From Anadara kagoshimensis (Eukaryota; Mollusca; Bivalvia; Arcoida; Arcidae), in contig CM037874.1 of NCBI GenBank assembly GCA_021292105.1, positions 20,953,534-21,017,533 of the forward strand: a stretch of 64,000 bases of DNA. The letters are read 5' to 3'. Under the pieces are notes generated by a model, which was not told where the DNA came from, searched no databases, and saw nothing but the letters and a program-made list of their open reading frames with translations. The first letter of the stretch is position 1. Each line of letters starts with the position of its first letter. The translations under genes and the position numbers were made by a program. Shown here piece after piece: positions 25,888 to 36,200 of the stretch.

Positions 25888-25965
25888 AAAAATATGAGCC
25901 CTCTACTCAATATTTGTTTGTTGTCTGAAAATATTATAATGAAAGAATTTTGAATTTAAACATAT
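24581..25965. repeat. AT-rich stretch with simple repeats
   Basis: Contains a CT/TA run near 25,090-25,120, ATTT runs near 25,205-25,230, and two diverged copies of a 72-bp block (25,311-25,445; CTCTCC and TAACCCCCTCTC blocks followed by ATTT runs). No gene seen. Confidence 0.6.
25789..25889 (+). repeat. SINE-like 3' fragment with AAAT microsatellite
   Basis: GTTTGAATCCCGGACCTGTG and GATTGATCATTAA run straight into about 17 copies of AAAT (25,821-25,889). The same unique block recurs at 26,491-26,526. GTTTGAATCCCGG resembles a tRNA B box, so this may be the end of a short tRNA-derived element with an AAAT tail. Confidence 0.45.
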
Positions 25966-26429
25966 CAGGGGCGGATCCAGAGTCTTGTTCAAAGGGGGGG
26001 CACAAGTTCGCACCGAAAACGCGATGTCCTAGGAACGTCTGGGGGCATGTTTCCCCTTAAAAATTTACTTTTTCATTACATATGATGCGATTTCCTGCAT
26101 CTAGAACCCTGTCGTAACTCCTTCTTACCTTACATTCAAGGTGGATGTAATCGAGTTAAAGAACTAATCAGCCTTTTTCAAAAAATTAACATTGACGGCA
26201 GACTGACAGGAGTCTATTAGTGTCAATGAGTCAGAAACTGTACTGTCGAAATTCGTCGCCGTCGGTAACTTGCCGTGTCAGTCTCTTTATCTGTCGAGGT
26301 GTAGTCGTGCAACGCATTTCCAGAAGAGAGGTTGTTGGCCCCTTGGAAATGGTAGATCGATAAGTCGATCCTTCTGAGGGATACCAGTGTTTTGATTTAA
26401 ATTGGTCGATAATGGATGGACGTGATCTG

Positions 26430-26526
26430 GTGGTCAGGGTGATTCAGTCGGGTTGATAAACTTCACGCTCATGAGTGGAAAATATCTTTGTTTGAATCCC
26501 GGACCTGTGGCTGATTGATCATTAAT
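26430..26526 (+). repeat. tRNA-like SINE relic
   Basis: GTGATTCAGTCGGGTTGATA resembles an A-box region and TTTGAATCCCGG a B box about 50 bp later, the spacing of a tRNA head. It ends in the same GATTGATCATTAA block seen at 25,807-25,820. It directly abuts the minus-strand SINE. Confidence 0.35.
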
Positions 26527-26838
26527 TAAGGGGGTTTAACGTCCAAGTAAGGAATATTTCACTTTTATCGAGAGGTCACCAGCTACAGGTGTAGGTGCAG
26601 AATAATTTACCTGTGCTTTGCGCTGGTGGCATTATGAGTAAGGATTTTTCACCGTGCCATGCCTGCGGTGACAAGGGGCCTCGGTTTTTAAGGTTTGTCC
26701 GAAAGACCCGCTTTCATTTCTAATGCCGAGCGAACAGTCACTACCATTTTTCAAGTCTTGGGTCAGACCGAGGGACAAAACCTGCGACCTCAAATTTACA
26801 GAGCGAGCACTTTACCAATTATGCTGGCTGCTACCGAA
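26527..26838 (-). mobile_element. tRNA-derived SINE with conserved core
   Basis: Read on the minus strand, the head has CAGCATAATTGGTAAAGTG (A-box region) and GAGGTCGCAGGTTTTGTCCC (diverged B box), the order and spacing of a tRNA. The tail side has a core containing, on the plus strand, AATATTTCACTTTTATCGAG and a GGTGGCATTAT block. The same core, diverged, is in every 1.6-kb unit (for example 54,970-55,080). Shared cores joined to tRNA heads are typical of metazoan SINE superfamilies, including molluscan ones. It is too degenerate to be a functional tRNA. Confidence 0.7.
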
Positions 26839-26937
26839 GTGGTAGGTCTCCTACCTCTCCTGTACTTTCAAGTGAATGTTATTATATTATTAGTTTTAAA
26901 ATGAATAATTAGTCAGTTTCAGCATTGTGTATTAAAG

Positions 26938-27091
26938 GTGTGTCATGCGGATACCATACTACTTATATACTATTTTTTGAATTTGATATAAAAAATACAT
27001 TCAAAAAATGGTATATGACATGGACAATACCGTTTTTTGAATGTAGTTTTTGATTAAATTTAAAAAATGGTATATCACAGGTGCGACACAC
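26938..27091. mobile_element. 154-bp foldback MITE with AAG duplication
   Basis: Starts GTGTGTC and ends GACACAC. The arms carry ATACCAT/ATGGTAT and TTTTTTGAATTT-type mirrored blocks. AAG lies on both sides (26,935-26,937; 27,092-27,094). A 3-bp duplication suggests PIF/Harbinger- or CACTA-type mobilisation; this is tentative. Confidence 0.55.
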
Positions 27092-27290
27092 AAGAATTCC
27101 GTCATCAGAAAATAGCACTGATCATTTTAGATGGATTAGTTTCATATAACCGATAAACGGACGAATAGACTGATTTTTGTAATTTGAACCAATTAAATTT
27201 TTTTAATGCATAAAAAGTGGGGCTTTTATTAGCGCTATAAAAGTATACAAAAATGATAATCGTGTGCTAAAAAATGTAATATTCTGAATT

Positions 27291-27292
<2 letters not shown>

Positions 27293-27350
<58 letters not shown>
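27293..27350. repeat. CT dinucleotide microsatellite
   Basis: 29 uninterrupted CT units. They produce a meaningless Arg-Glu run on the minus strand. Confidence 0.95.
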
Positions 27351-27352
<2 letters not shown>

Positions 27353-27534
27353 GTCATGTCCTTTGGTTTGAACAGTCAAATTAAATAATTCACGTATGAT
27401 TGATGAAATCACATGCTTTATGGAATCTTTCCTCGAAGAAGAATTACGCTTGGAGTATTGATAACGATCATGTTTAAAATTCAGTCTTTTTGACAAGACC
27501 GAAGTCTCTTAATTAGTATTCCTAATTAACGTCA

Positions 27535-27665
27535 TCTACTGATTTCTTTCATGCCTCAGCGATCAGGTAAATAACATTATCACTTAAGACTGGTCAGTAC
27601 TACCTGAATTCTTTCATGCCTCAGCGAACTGGCACATTACATCATCACCTGATAGCAATTTACTA
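27535..27665 (+). repeat. diverged 71-bp tandem duplication
   Basis: CTTTCATGCCTCAGCGA occurs twice, near 27,547 and 27,611, followed by similar blocks with ATTATCAC and CATCATCAC. Two copies only. Confidence 0.45.
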
Positions 27666-28159
27666 CCTGTACGCAGATAATTAACCAGTGCCACTAATTA
27701 ACTGGTCCACTGGTTGAGTGACAATTTGCGGTGTGAGAGACAATCCCCAACCCCCGCTGGACCCGCCACTGCATATTTGTTGAAATTAACTTTTTAAGTG
27801 ATGCATGTGGATATAAATGGTAGGCATATGAATGAATGAAGCAGTTTATTTTATTTTATCCACATACCTGTATCAGTTTATCATAGGTATCATGTCATAT
27901 TTTTACGTAAAAACCTGTTTTTTAAATAAAAGTTAAATAGCCCCAAAATCTTATTAAATAATTTTTTTATATTACCCTCTTTATCTATATTGAAAGCTTA
28001 AAAATTTCAAACGTAAAAAGTCCCAAAATCTCTAAAATTACTCAAAAACATCAAACTTATACTTTTTCATGATATGAAGAATAAATTAATGTTTTTAATA
28101 TTTCAAAACTTTATTAAGAAATTAAAGTATATCCTTCATAAATCTTTGTTAGCTTCAGC

Positions 28160-28181
28160 CAGAGACATATATATGTCTCTG
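28160..28181. repeat. perfect 22-bp palindrome between direct repeats
   Basis: CAGAGACATATATATGTCTC plus TG reads the same on both strands. GCTTCAGC lies on both sides (28,152-28,159 and 28,181-28,188), so it resembles a tiny insertion with an 8-bp duplication. Confidence 0.6.
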
Positions 28182-28292
28182 CTTCAGCATGGTATCAACA
28201 CGATACATCCGCGCATGCGCACACGCGTTCGTACGGAAAGCCTCTGTATGAAAGGATGTCGACTGCTGTCGAGCTAAGTGATAGATAGTTTT

Positions 28293-28735
28293 AGGTATTT
28301 TTTTCCCCTTACACAGTTTTCTTGAAAGTGCGGCTATTTGCACGTTGGTGAAAAACGACAAAATGGCGCGAATTGAAAATTTAAATTTTTTAAAATACTT
28401 TACCGTAATAATTGGACATTTTCCGGAATAATAAGTCAAAATCCGAAATAATTAGGCAAAATCCGAAATAATTAGACAAAATCCGGAATAATCAGACAGA
28501 ATCCGGAATCTTTAGATTCCGGAAAATTTACCGTAAAAAATATAGCCTTATTATTCCGGATTTTGACCGATTATTCCGGATTTTGTCTGATTATTCCGGA
28601 TTTTGCCTAATTATTTCGGATTTTGACTTATTATTCCGGATTTTCGTCTTAAAATTCCGGATTTTTCCAAACATTACGGATAGTGTCTAACTATTCCGGA
28701 ATTTCGCAATTATTCCGGTAAAACCCCTTCTAGTG
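28293..28735 (-). repeat. CACTA terminal region, right (443 bp)
   Basis: Inverted partner of 18,854-19,296, of equal length, with the same iterons, the same internal pivot and the same GAATTGCGCGCC-like inner flank in diverged form. It ends CTTCTAGTG before the ACT duplication. Confidence 0.85.
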
Positions 28736-28738
28736 ACT

Positions 28739-30100
28739 CTAGGTAGAGATTTGGCTTTTAGCTATATAAAAATATTAATATATGTTATGTTCTGAATGTT
28801 ACAATAAAACAGAAGTGAAATAAATATTTTCATCAGATAATAATATTACTAAGGACATATGTTTAATCGATATGAATCTGATGTTTTCAATGGCGTTTAA
28901 GTAATATTTAGTGCTAAGATGCTGTTGATTTTGTGACAATTGGATTACTCTGATTATCAAAATGGACATAGTAAACACTTATACACTTTTTAACGTAGTA
29001 ATATAAAAGAGAACAATTTGCAATTGAAAACATTTTTAATGCCCTATGCAAATAAGAATGTAAAACAATAAATGATGCAACAGACAAACAAGACCAGATA
29101 AATACATATCGGCACCACTGAGTATAAAATCCCGAGATTTGGAGGGGAATAGATGTTAATCACCAGTAATTCAAAGGCAAAACCCGCTTTTTTATTAAAA
29201 AGTATATAGATGATAGGACAAAAACGAGGAATAAATAAATAAGGAAATATTATACATGTACCTTCTTTTGATGTTAGTTTTCTTAATGGCTGCCATTCAT
29301 GTTTAAATAATTTCTTGAAATGTGAAGATCATCACTAGGGTTTGGTACTGAAGATCATAAAAAGGTCAAAGGTCAAATCAGTGAATTATATCATGAAATA
29401 TACATGTAAACTTTCTAATACTAGAAAATTCGGCATATTTATGAGTAATTAAATCAGAATAATATAAAACTAAGTTTTAGAAGTATATATTTTAAACAAA
29501 ATCGACCAGAATTTGCACTTGAGGTAGACCAAAGTATAGTGGATGAATCAAATATTTTATTTTCAGTGTTGATGGCATATATTGTTTAACAATCTTGATG
29601 ATATTAAAATATATATTAGTAATATTTGTTTTTATAATGCTTTGGTTTAGACATGGATTTGTATGTTTGTTATGATCACTTCATATTTATGATATGATGC
29701 AATGCTGAAAACTTTTATTCTTTTTCACTTTTTCTCGATTCTTGGAGGTTTTGACAGTTCTAATGCAACTTTTTCCTCACTACTTTCCAAAAGAAAATTT
29801 ATGTTTGAAATTGAAAATGTTGGAATTGTTCATTTTCTTACAGACATAACAACATCATTATGATCTCGTACTTGTGTTTTGACAAATATATTAACATTGA
29901 TAATGATATGTAATGATTCCTTAAACTGTCTCAGTTTTGCAGCACTAGAAGTCAGCCAAAATAGGCGCTTAGTAAGACCACTCGTGCAGTTTGTATGTAC
30001 TAATCTGTAAAAATTGGTGTAATGATGTTTTGGTGTTTTTCTCAAAATGTGGTTGATAATTTTTCGTGTCAATAACTTTAAGGCAGGAAGATATAACTTG
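28739..30100. other. AT-rich interior of the giant element
   Basis: No coding region, inverted repeat or tandem repeat that I can support. Short frames on both strands resemble nothing known. Confidence 0.5.
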
Positions 30101-30129
30101 TTTGCCTAAAAAGAAAAACCAAAACATTT

Positions 30130-31980
30130 TCTACAAAATTAGCGCCCTATATCTTTTTAAATGTAGACTATAAAATTGCATCAACTGTGTTTGCTAAACG
30201 AATTAAAACAGTCCTAGATGGCCTTATATCAGAATCACAAGTTGGTTTAATGAAAAGGAGATTTTTGGAAAATGTAACCGATTACTTATGGATCTTATTG
30301 ACAAAACAGAGAAAGCAGGTGTTCCGTGAATTTTACTTCTTTTAGATTTCAAAAAAAAGTTATGATTCACTTTACTGGTCTTTTATCAAAGTTTAAGTTT
30401 TTTTTGGTTTCGGTGATTTAATAAATAAATTGTTTTACACTTTTTATAATATTGCTAACAGTTTTATTATAAATAATGATTTTTGCTCTCATTTTCAAAA
30501 TTTAACGAGGAGTGAGTCAGGGTGATACCTTATTCCCATACATATTCATTCTAGCAGTAGAAGTACTTAGTGCAGTAATAAAATACGACGGCACTGATAC
30601 TAGTATTTATGGCATCAAGATCAAAGTCACTGAATATTTGATAAATCAATATGCTGATGACACTGTTTTGATACTTGACTATGCCCCAAAAACTCTAAAA
30701 AAGCATTAAATTTAGTAGATTACTTGTCCGTCTGTTCCGGTTTAAAACCTAATTTCGATAAAAACAAGTTATTTAGATGGGGTAAACGGGGTTGTGGTGA
30801 TAAACTTAGAACTGACAGAAAAAAAATGGAATTTAAACTTTTGGGTATAAAATATAATTTAGGAGATATAGATTTTTACCCAGAAAATTATACAGATGAA
30901 CTTGAGTCCTTTAAGAAGCTTCTGAATGATTTGTCATTCTTAAGTGCCAGATCTTCCAAATGACATAATAAATGAAATAAATAGATTGGTGTTCTCTTTC
31001 ATATGGAACATCAAAGTGAATAGAACATAACGAGATGTATTGGTTTTTTTAAATTATGATGAAGGTAGTTTAAAGGTATCCCATATCAGGTTCTTTTGTC
31101 AAAAGATTTCATGGGTACAGAAAATCCGCTCTGTCATTTACCATGGAAATGTCTGCTTCTGGATGATCTCGAAGAGTTCGAGGGTGCTAATGTTTTTAAA
31201 GATGGGTTTGCTTTGTTGATTAATAAATTCTGGTGATCGGTGATCACTGCATGGGCAAATTTACCAAATAATTACATCACAAACACAAATGATGTAATGT
31301 CACAATATCTCTGGTAAAATCCTAACATTAAAACAAATAACAAAACTTTTGGAAAATGTGGGCAAAAGAAAATATTAATTTTATAAAGGTTTTAACAAAT
31401 GATGAAGGAAATATTATGTCTTATAATGAGTTTACAGCTAAGTTTGATTTTAATATTAATAATTTAAATTATTATACCTTGATTGATACAATTGCGGAAA
31501 TCTGGAAAAGTGCAATCCAGCTACAAGAAAATCCGCTTAGAGAAGTCAGAAATAGTTTTATAACTAAATTTAAAGAAAGGAAAATAGTTTCCAAAATATT
31601 TTACATATATATCTAAAAGAAATTAGAAATTTTACACAAAAATTAGAGATTGGATGTGTTGATTAATTATGTTTTCTTGTCACCGATGAAACAAAAATTC
31701 AAGATTTCCAGTATAAAATTAAACACAATATTTATTTTACGAACAGCCGATCAACGAAATGCAAGCTTCTTGAAACTGAACTATGCAGTTTTTGTTGGGG
31801 AGTTAAAGAAACTGAACAACATTTATTTTTAAAATGTCAGTATGTAAAAAATATATTAAACATATTTTTCGATCAAGATAAAAATCAAATCCCACGTGAT
31901 TATAGAAAATGAAGTAAATAATGTTTTATTTGGACAGAAGCACAAATTAATTATTTTTGGCATTTTACATTTATGCATTT
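30130..31980 (+). mobile_element. L1/Tx1-like LINE fragment (RT and C-terminal part), decayed
   Basis: Recognisable pieces in order: VDYKIASTVFAKRIKTVLDG (about 30,165-30,225), SESQVGL, then MSQGDTLFPYIFILAVEVL (30,512 on), QYADDTVLIL with the RT catalytic YADD intact (about 30,647), SGLKPNFDKNK (30,734 on) and FKLLGIKYNLGDIDFYPENY (from about 30,832). After that comes a diverged C-terminal part with CGVKETEQHLFLKCQYV (about 31,790). The QYADD and FKLLGI patterns fit the L1/Tx1 group and not the LINE at 20-24.6 kb. The endonuclease and ORF1 are missing and many frame breaks are present. Confidence 0.7.
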
Positions 31981-33270
31981 AAATAATTAAATAGTATATC
32001 CATATATGTAGAATGTCCAATACATTTCCCCAGTACAATATTGCAATAGAAAAGATGTGTCTCTACAAACGGGTCGAAATGTATTTCATATATCAGTATT
32101 CCACGACAAGGGCACACAAAATTAGAATAAACTGGAAATTTGTTGAGGTAGACCCATACATTGAAAACATATTTTGAAATTTTAATACGTTGTACATGGG
32201 CATTAACCACTCAACATGCTAAAATATCAAGATAGGTATTCGGAATACTTAAAAAATTCTGAAGCGCCATCTGGTGGCCATTTTCACGACATAAATGATA
32301 AAAATAATAAGCTTTAATACTTTTTGCCATGCTTAGAATCCAAAAGAGTCTTGCATTTAAATTTAACATTATGTCATAAAGATAATTTGGACTAATTGAT
32401 TTTACTTCCTGACATGCGGTATTTTTCTACTGCGCCACCTATCAAGAAAGAACATTAAAATTTCAGAAAACTAAAAGTAACACCCTTTCGTTATTTTGAT
32501 GTTTTATAAAAATACGATCGCTGATTTGAACATATGTTGCGCATGAATATATAAGTTTGGAAAAATATGGGTAGTCAAGCTACTTGTTTCATAAAATTGC
32601 ATCAAAAACGAAACCAAGAAAAGAAACCTTATTCCTTACATAAGAAGTCACCATTAATGTCCTAGGATACTATTTTAAACTCAATATTTTTCGTTTGGTG
32701 TTAACAGATAAGCAAAAACAGTAATTATGAGCTATTTGGTTTGCAAAACAAAACGAATTTGAAATACCATATTATCTGTACCCCTAGCAACCGTTACCCA
32801 ATACCAACGAATTAAATTGGAAAGGGGAGTCGTATACATTGATGAAGGGTTCTTGATTCTAGGCCGCTGAAATGAAAAGCAAATACAAGAGCATAGTCAA
32901 AATTTGACACTGAGAAAAATTATTATGAAGTAATGTTTATTCAACAACCGTACCTTTGCGTCGTACTATTTTTATTTGAATAACCCTCCTCTCAAAAAAG
33001 TCACATGAAGCAGCGATATAAAACACAGTACCTCAAATTTTAAACGACGTCCTTAAATCTTTCAAATATTTAGATTTGTGCCCTCAAAAGTGTAGATCTT
33101 CCTTATTTTCGTTAAATTATACATTTTGTTCTTTAAAATAATACACAACATTGGTATTGTGAATTATAAGCTTTTGTGAATGCAGATAATTATTCTAAAT
33201 GATACGCATTAGAGCGTCCCCGCCATAATTCGGTAGGTGCCGAATACCATTTATTCGTGACGTCATTTTG
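31981..33270. other. AT-rich interior next to the right satellite array
   Basis: No gene or repeat supported. The satellite starts abruptly at CAATTGGATAGATC after ATTCGTGACGTCATTTTG. This junction does not mirror the left inner junction at 16,885. Confidence 0.5.
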
Positions 33271-36200
33271 CAATTGGATAGATCTACCCGTGGTTAAAAG
33301 GTCTAGATGGGGAAACGCATTTTCTTTGTGAACGCCACTTCAAACGTAGCAGGTCCTTACGAAATCACATATCAAAAGGGGGGTATGGTCTTTCTGAGCT
33401 CTCGGAAGACCCGTTCTACCCCTCTAGGGTTCTTGAAATTTTCACCAAATGTTGCAATTGGATCAGTCTATGCGTGGTTAAAAGGCCTAGATGGGGAAAC
33501 GCATTTTCTCTGTGTACGCCACTTCAAACGTAGCAGGTCCTTACGAAATCACATATCAAAAGGGGGGTATGGTCCTTCTGAGCTCTCGTAAGACCCGTTC
33601 TACCCCTCTAGGGTTCTTGAAATTTTCACCAAATGTTGCAATTGGATAGATCTACCCGTGGTTAAAAGGCCTAGATGGGGAAACGCATTTTCTCTGTGTA
33701 CGCCACTTCAAACGTAGCAGGTCCTTACGAAATCACATATCAAAAGGGGGGTATGGTCCTTCTGAGCTCTCGTAAGACCCGTTCTACCCCTCTAGGGTTC
33801 TTGAAATTTTCACCAAGTGTTGCAATTGGATAGATCTACCCGTGGTTAAAAGGCCTAGATGGGGAAACGCATTTTCTCTGTGTACGCCACTTCAAACGCA
33901 GCAGGTCCTTACGAATTCACATATCAAAAGGGGGGTATGGTCCTTCTGAGCTCTCGGAAGACCCGTTCTGCCCCTCTAGGGTTCTTGAAATTTTCACCAA
34001 ATGTTGCAATTGAATAGATCTACCCGTGGTTAAAAGGCCTAGATGGGGAAACGCATTTTCTCTGTGTACGCCACTTCAAACGTAGCAGGTCCTTACGAAA
34101 TCACATATCAAAAGGGGGGTATGGTCCTTCTGAGCTCTCGTAAGACCCGTTCTACCCTCTAGGGTTCTTGAAATTTTCACCAAATGTTGCAATTGGATAG
34201 ATCTACGCGTGGTTAAAAGGCTTAAATGGGGAAACGCATTTTCTGTGTATGCCACTTCAAACGTAGCAGGTCCTTACGAAATCACATATCAAAAGGGGGG
34301 TATGGTCCTTCTGAGCTCTCGTAAGACCCGTTCTACCCCTCTAGGGTTCTTGAAATTTTCACCAAATGTTGCAATTGGATAGATCTACCCGTGGTTAAAA
34401 GCCCTAGATGGGGAAACGCATTTTCTCTGTGTACGCCACTTCAAACGCAGCAGGTTCTTACGAAATCACATATCAAAAGGGGGGTATGGTCCTTCTGAGC
34501 TCTCGGAAGACCCGTTCTTCCCCTCTAGGGTTCTTGAAATTTTCACCAAATGTTGCAATTGAATAGATCTACCCGTGGTTAAAAGGCCTAGATGGGGAAA
34601 CGCATTTTCTCTGTGTACGCCACTTCAAACGCAGCAGGTCCTTACGGAATCACATATCAAAAGGGGGGTATGGTCCTTCTGAGCTCTCGGAAGATCCGTT
34701 CTTCCCCTCTAGGGTTCTTGAAATTTTCACCAAATGTTGCAATTGAATAGATCTACCCGTGGTTAAAAGGCCTAGATGGGGAAACGCATTTTCTCTGTGT
34801 ACGCCACTTCAAACGTAGCAGGTCCTTACGAAATCACATATCAAAAGGGGGGTATGGTCCTTCTGAGCTCTCGTAAGACCCGTTCTACCCCTCTAGGGTT
34901 CTTGAAATTTTCACCAAATGTTGCAATTGGATCAATCTATTCGTGGTTAAAAGGCCTAGATGGGGAAACGCATTTTTTCTGTGTACGCCACTTCAAACGT
35001 AGCAGGTCCTTACGAAATCACATATCAAAAGGGGGGTATGAACCTTCTGAGCTCTCGTAACACCCGTTCTACCCCTCTAGGGTTCTTGAAATTTTCACCA
35101 AATGTTGCAATTGGATAGATCTACCCGTGTTTAAAAGGCCTAGATGGGGAAACGCATTTTCTTTGTGAACGCCACTTCAAACGTAGCAGGTCCTTACGAA
35201 ATCACATATCAAAAGGGGGGTATGGTCTTTCTGAGCTCTCGGAAGACCCGTTCTACCCCTCTAGGGTTCTTGAAATTTTCACCAAATGTTGCAATTGGAT
35301 CAGTCTATGCGTGGTTAAAAGGCCTAGATGGGGAAACGCATTTTCTCTGTGTACGCCACTTCAAACGTAGCAGGTCCTTACGAAATCACATATCAAAAGG
35401 GGGGTATGGTCCTTCTGAGCTCTCGTAAGACCCGTTCTACCCCTCTAGGGTTCTTGAAATTTTCACCAAATGTTGCAATTGGATAGATCTACCCGTGGTT
35501 AAAAGGCCTAGATGGGGAAACGCATTTTCTCTGTGTACGCCACTTCAAACGTAGCAGGTCCTTACGAAATCACATATCAAAAGGGGGGTATGGTCCTTCT
35601 GAGCTCTCGTAAGACCCGTTCTACCCCTCTAGGGTTCTTGAAATTTTCACCAAGTGTTGCAATTGGATAGATCTACCCGTGGTTAAAAGGCCTAGATGGG
35701 GAAACGCATTTTCTCTGTGTACGCCACTTCAAACGCAGCAGGTCCTTACGAATTCACATATCAAAAGGGGGGTATGGTCCTTCTGAGCTCTCGGAAGACC
35801 CGTTCTGCCCCTCTAGGGTTCTTGAAATTTTCACCAAATGTTGCAATTGAATAGATCTACCCGTGGTTAAAAGGCCTAGATGGGGAAACGCATTTTCTCT
35901 GTGTACGCCACTTCAAACGTAGCAGGTCCTTACGAAATCACATATCAAAAGGGGGGTATGGTCCTTCTGAGCTCTCGTAAGACCCGTTCTACCCCTCTAG
36001 GGTTCTTGAAATTTTCACCAAATGTTGCAATTGGATAGATCTACGCGTGGTTAAAAGGCCTAAATGGGGAAACGCATTTTCTCTGTGTATGCCACTTCAA
36101 ACATAGCAGATCCTTACGAAATCACATATCAAAAGGGGGGTATGGTCCTTCTGAGCTCTCGTAAGACCCGTTCTACCCCTCTAGGGTTCTTGAAATTTTC

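Larger units (their letters stand above)
25966..27771. mobile_element. hAT-like non-autonomous DNA transposon with nested insertions
   Basis: The left tip CAGGGGCGGATCCAG and the right tip (reverse complement CAGTGGCGGGTCCAG) form an imperfect inverted repeat. CATAT flanks both ends (25,961-25,965; 27,772-27,776). The CAGGGGCGGATCCAG tip is familiar from animal hAT elements, whose duplication is normally 8 bp; only 5 bp match here, so the superfamily is tentative. No transposase is seen. The interior contains a SINE, a foldback MITE and a CT microsatellite. Confidence 0.5.
18854..28735. mobile_element. CACTA (EnSpm)-type DNA transposon, non-autonomous as seen
   Basis: Ends read CACTAGAAGGGG at the left and the reverse complement at the right, flanked by ACT on both sides (18,851-18,853; 28,736-28,738). 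CACTA tips, a 3-bp duplication and dense subterminal iterons are the diagnostic set for the CMC/EnSpm superfamily. The iteron here is AATCCGGAATAAT and close variants, about a dozen per end. The 9.9-kb interior holds a LINE and an hAT-like element but no CACTA transposase. Confidence 0.75.
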
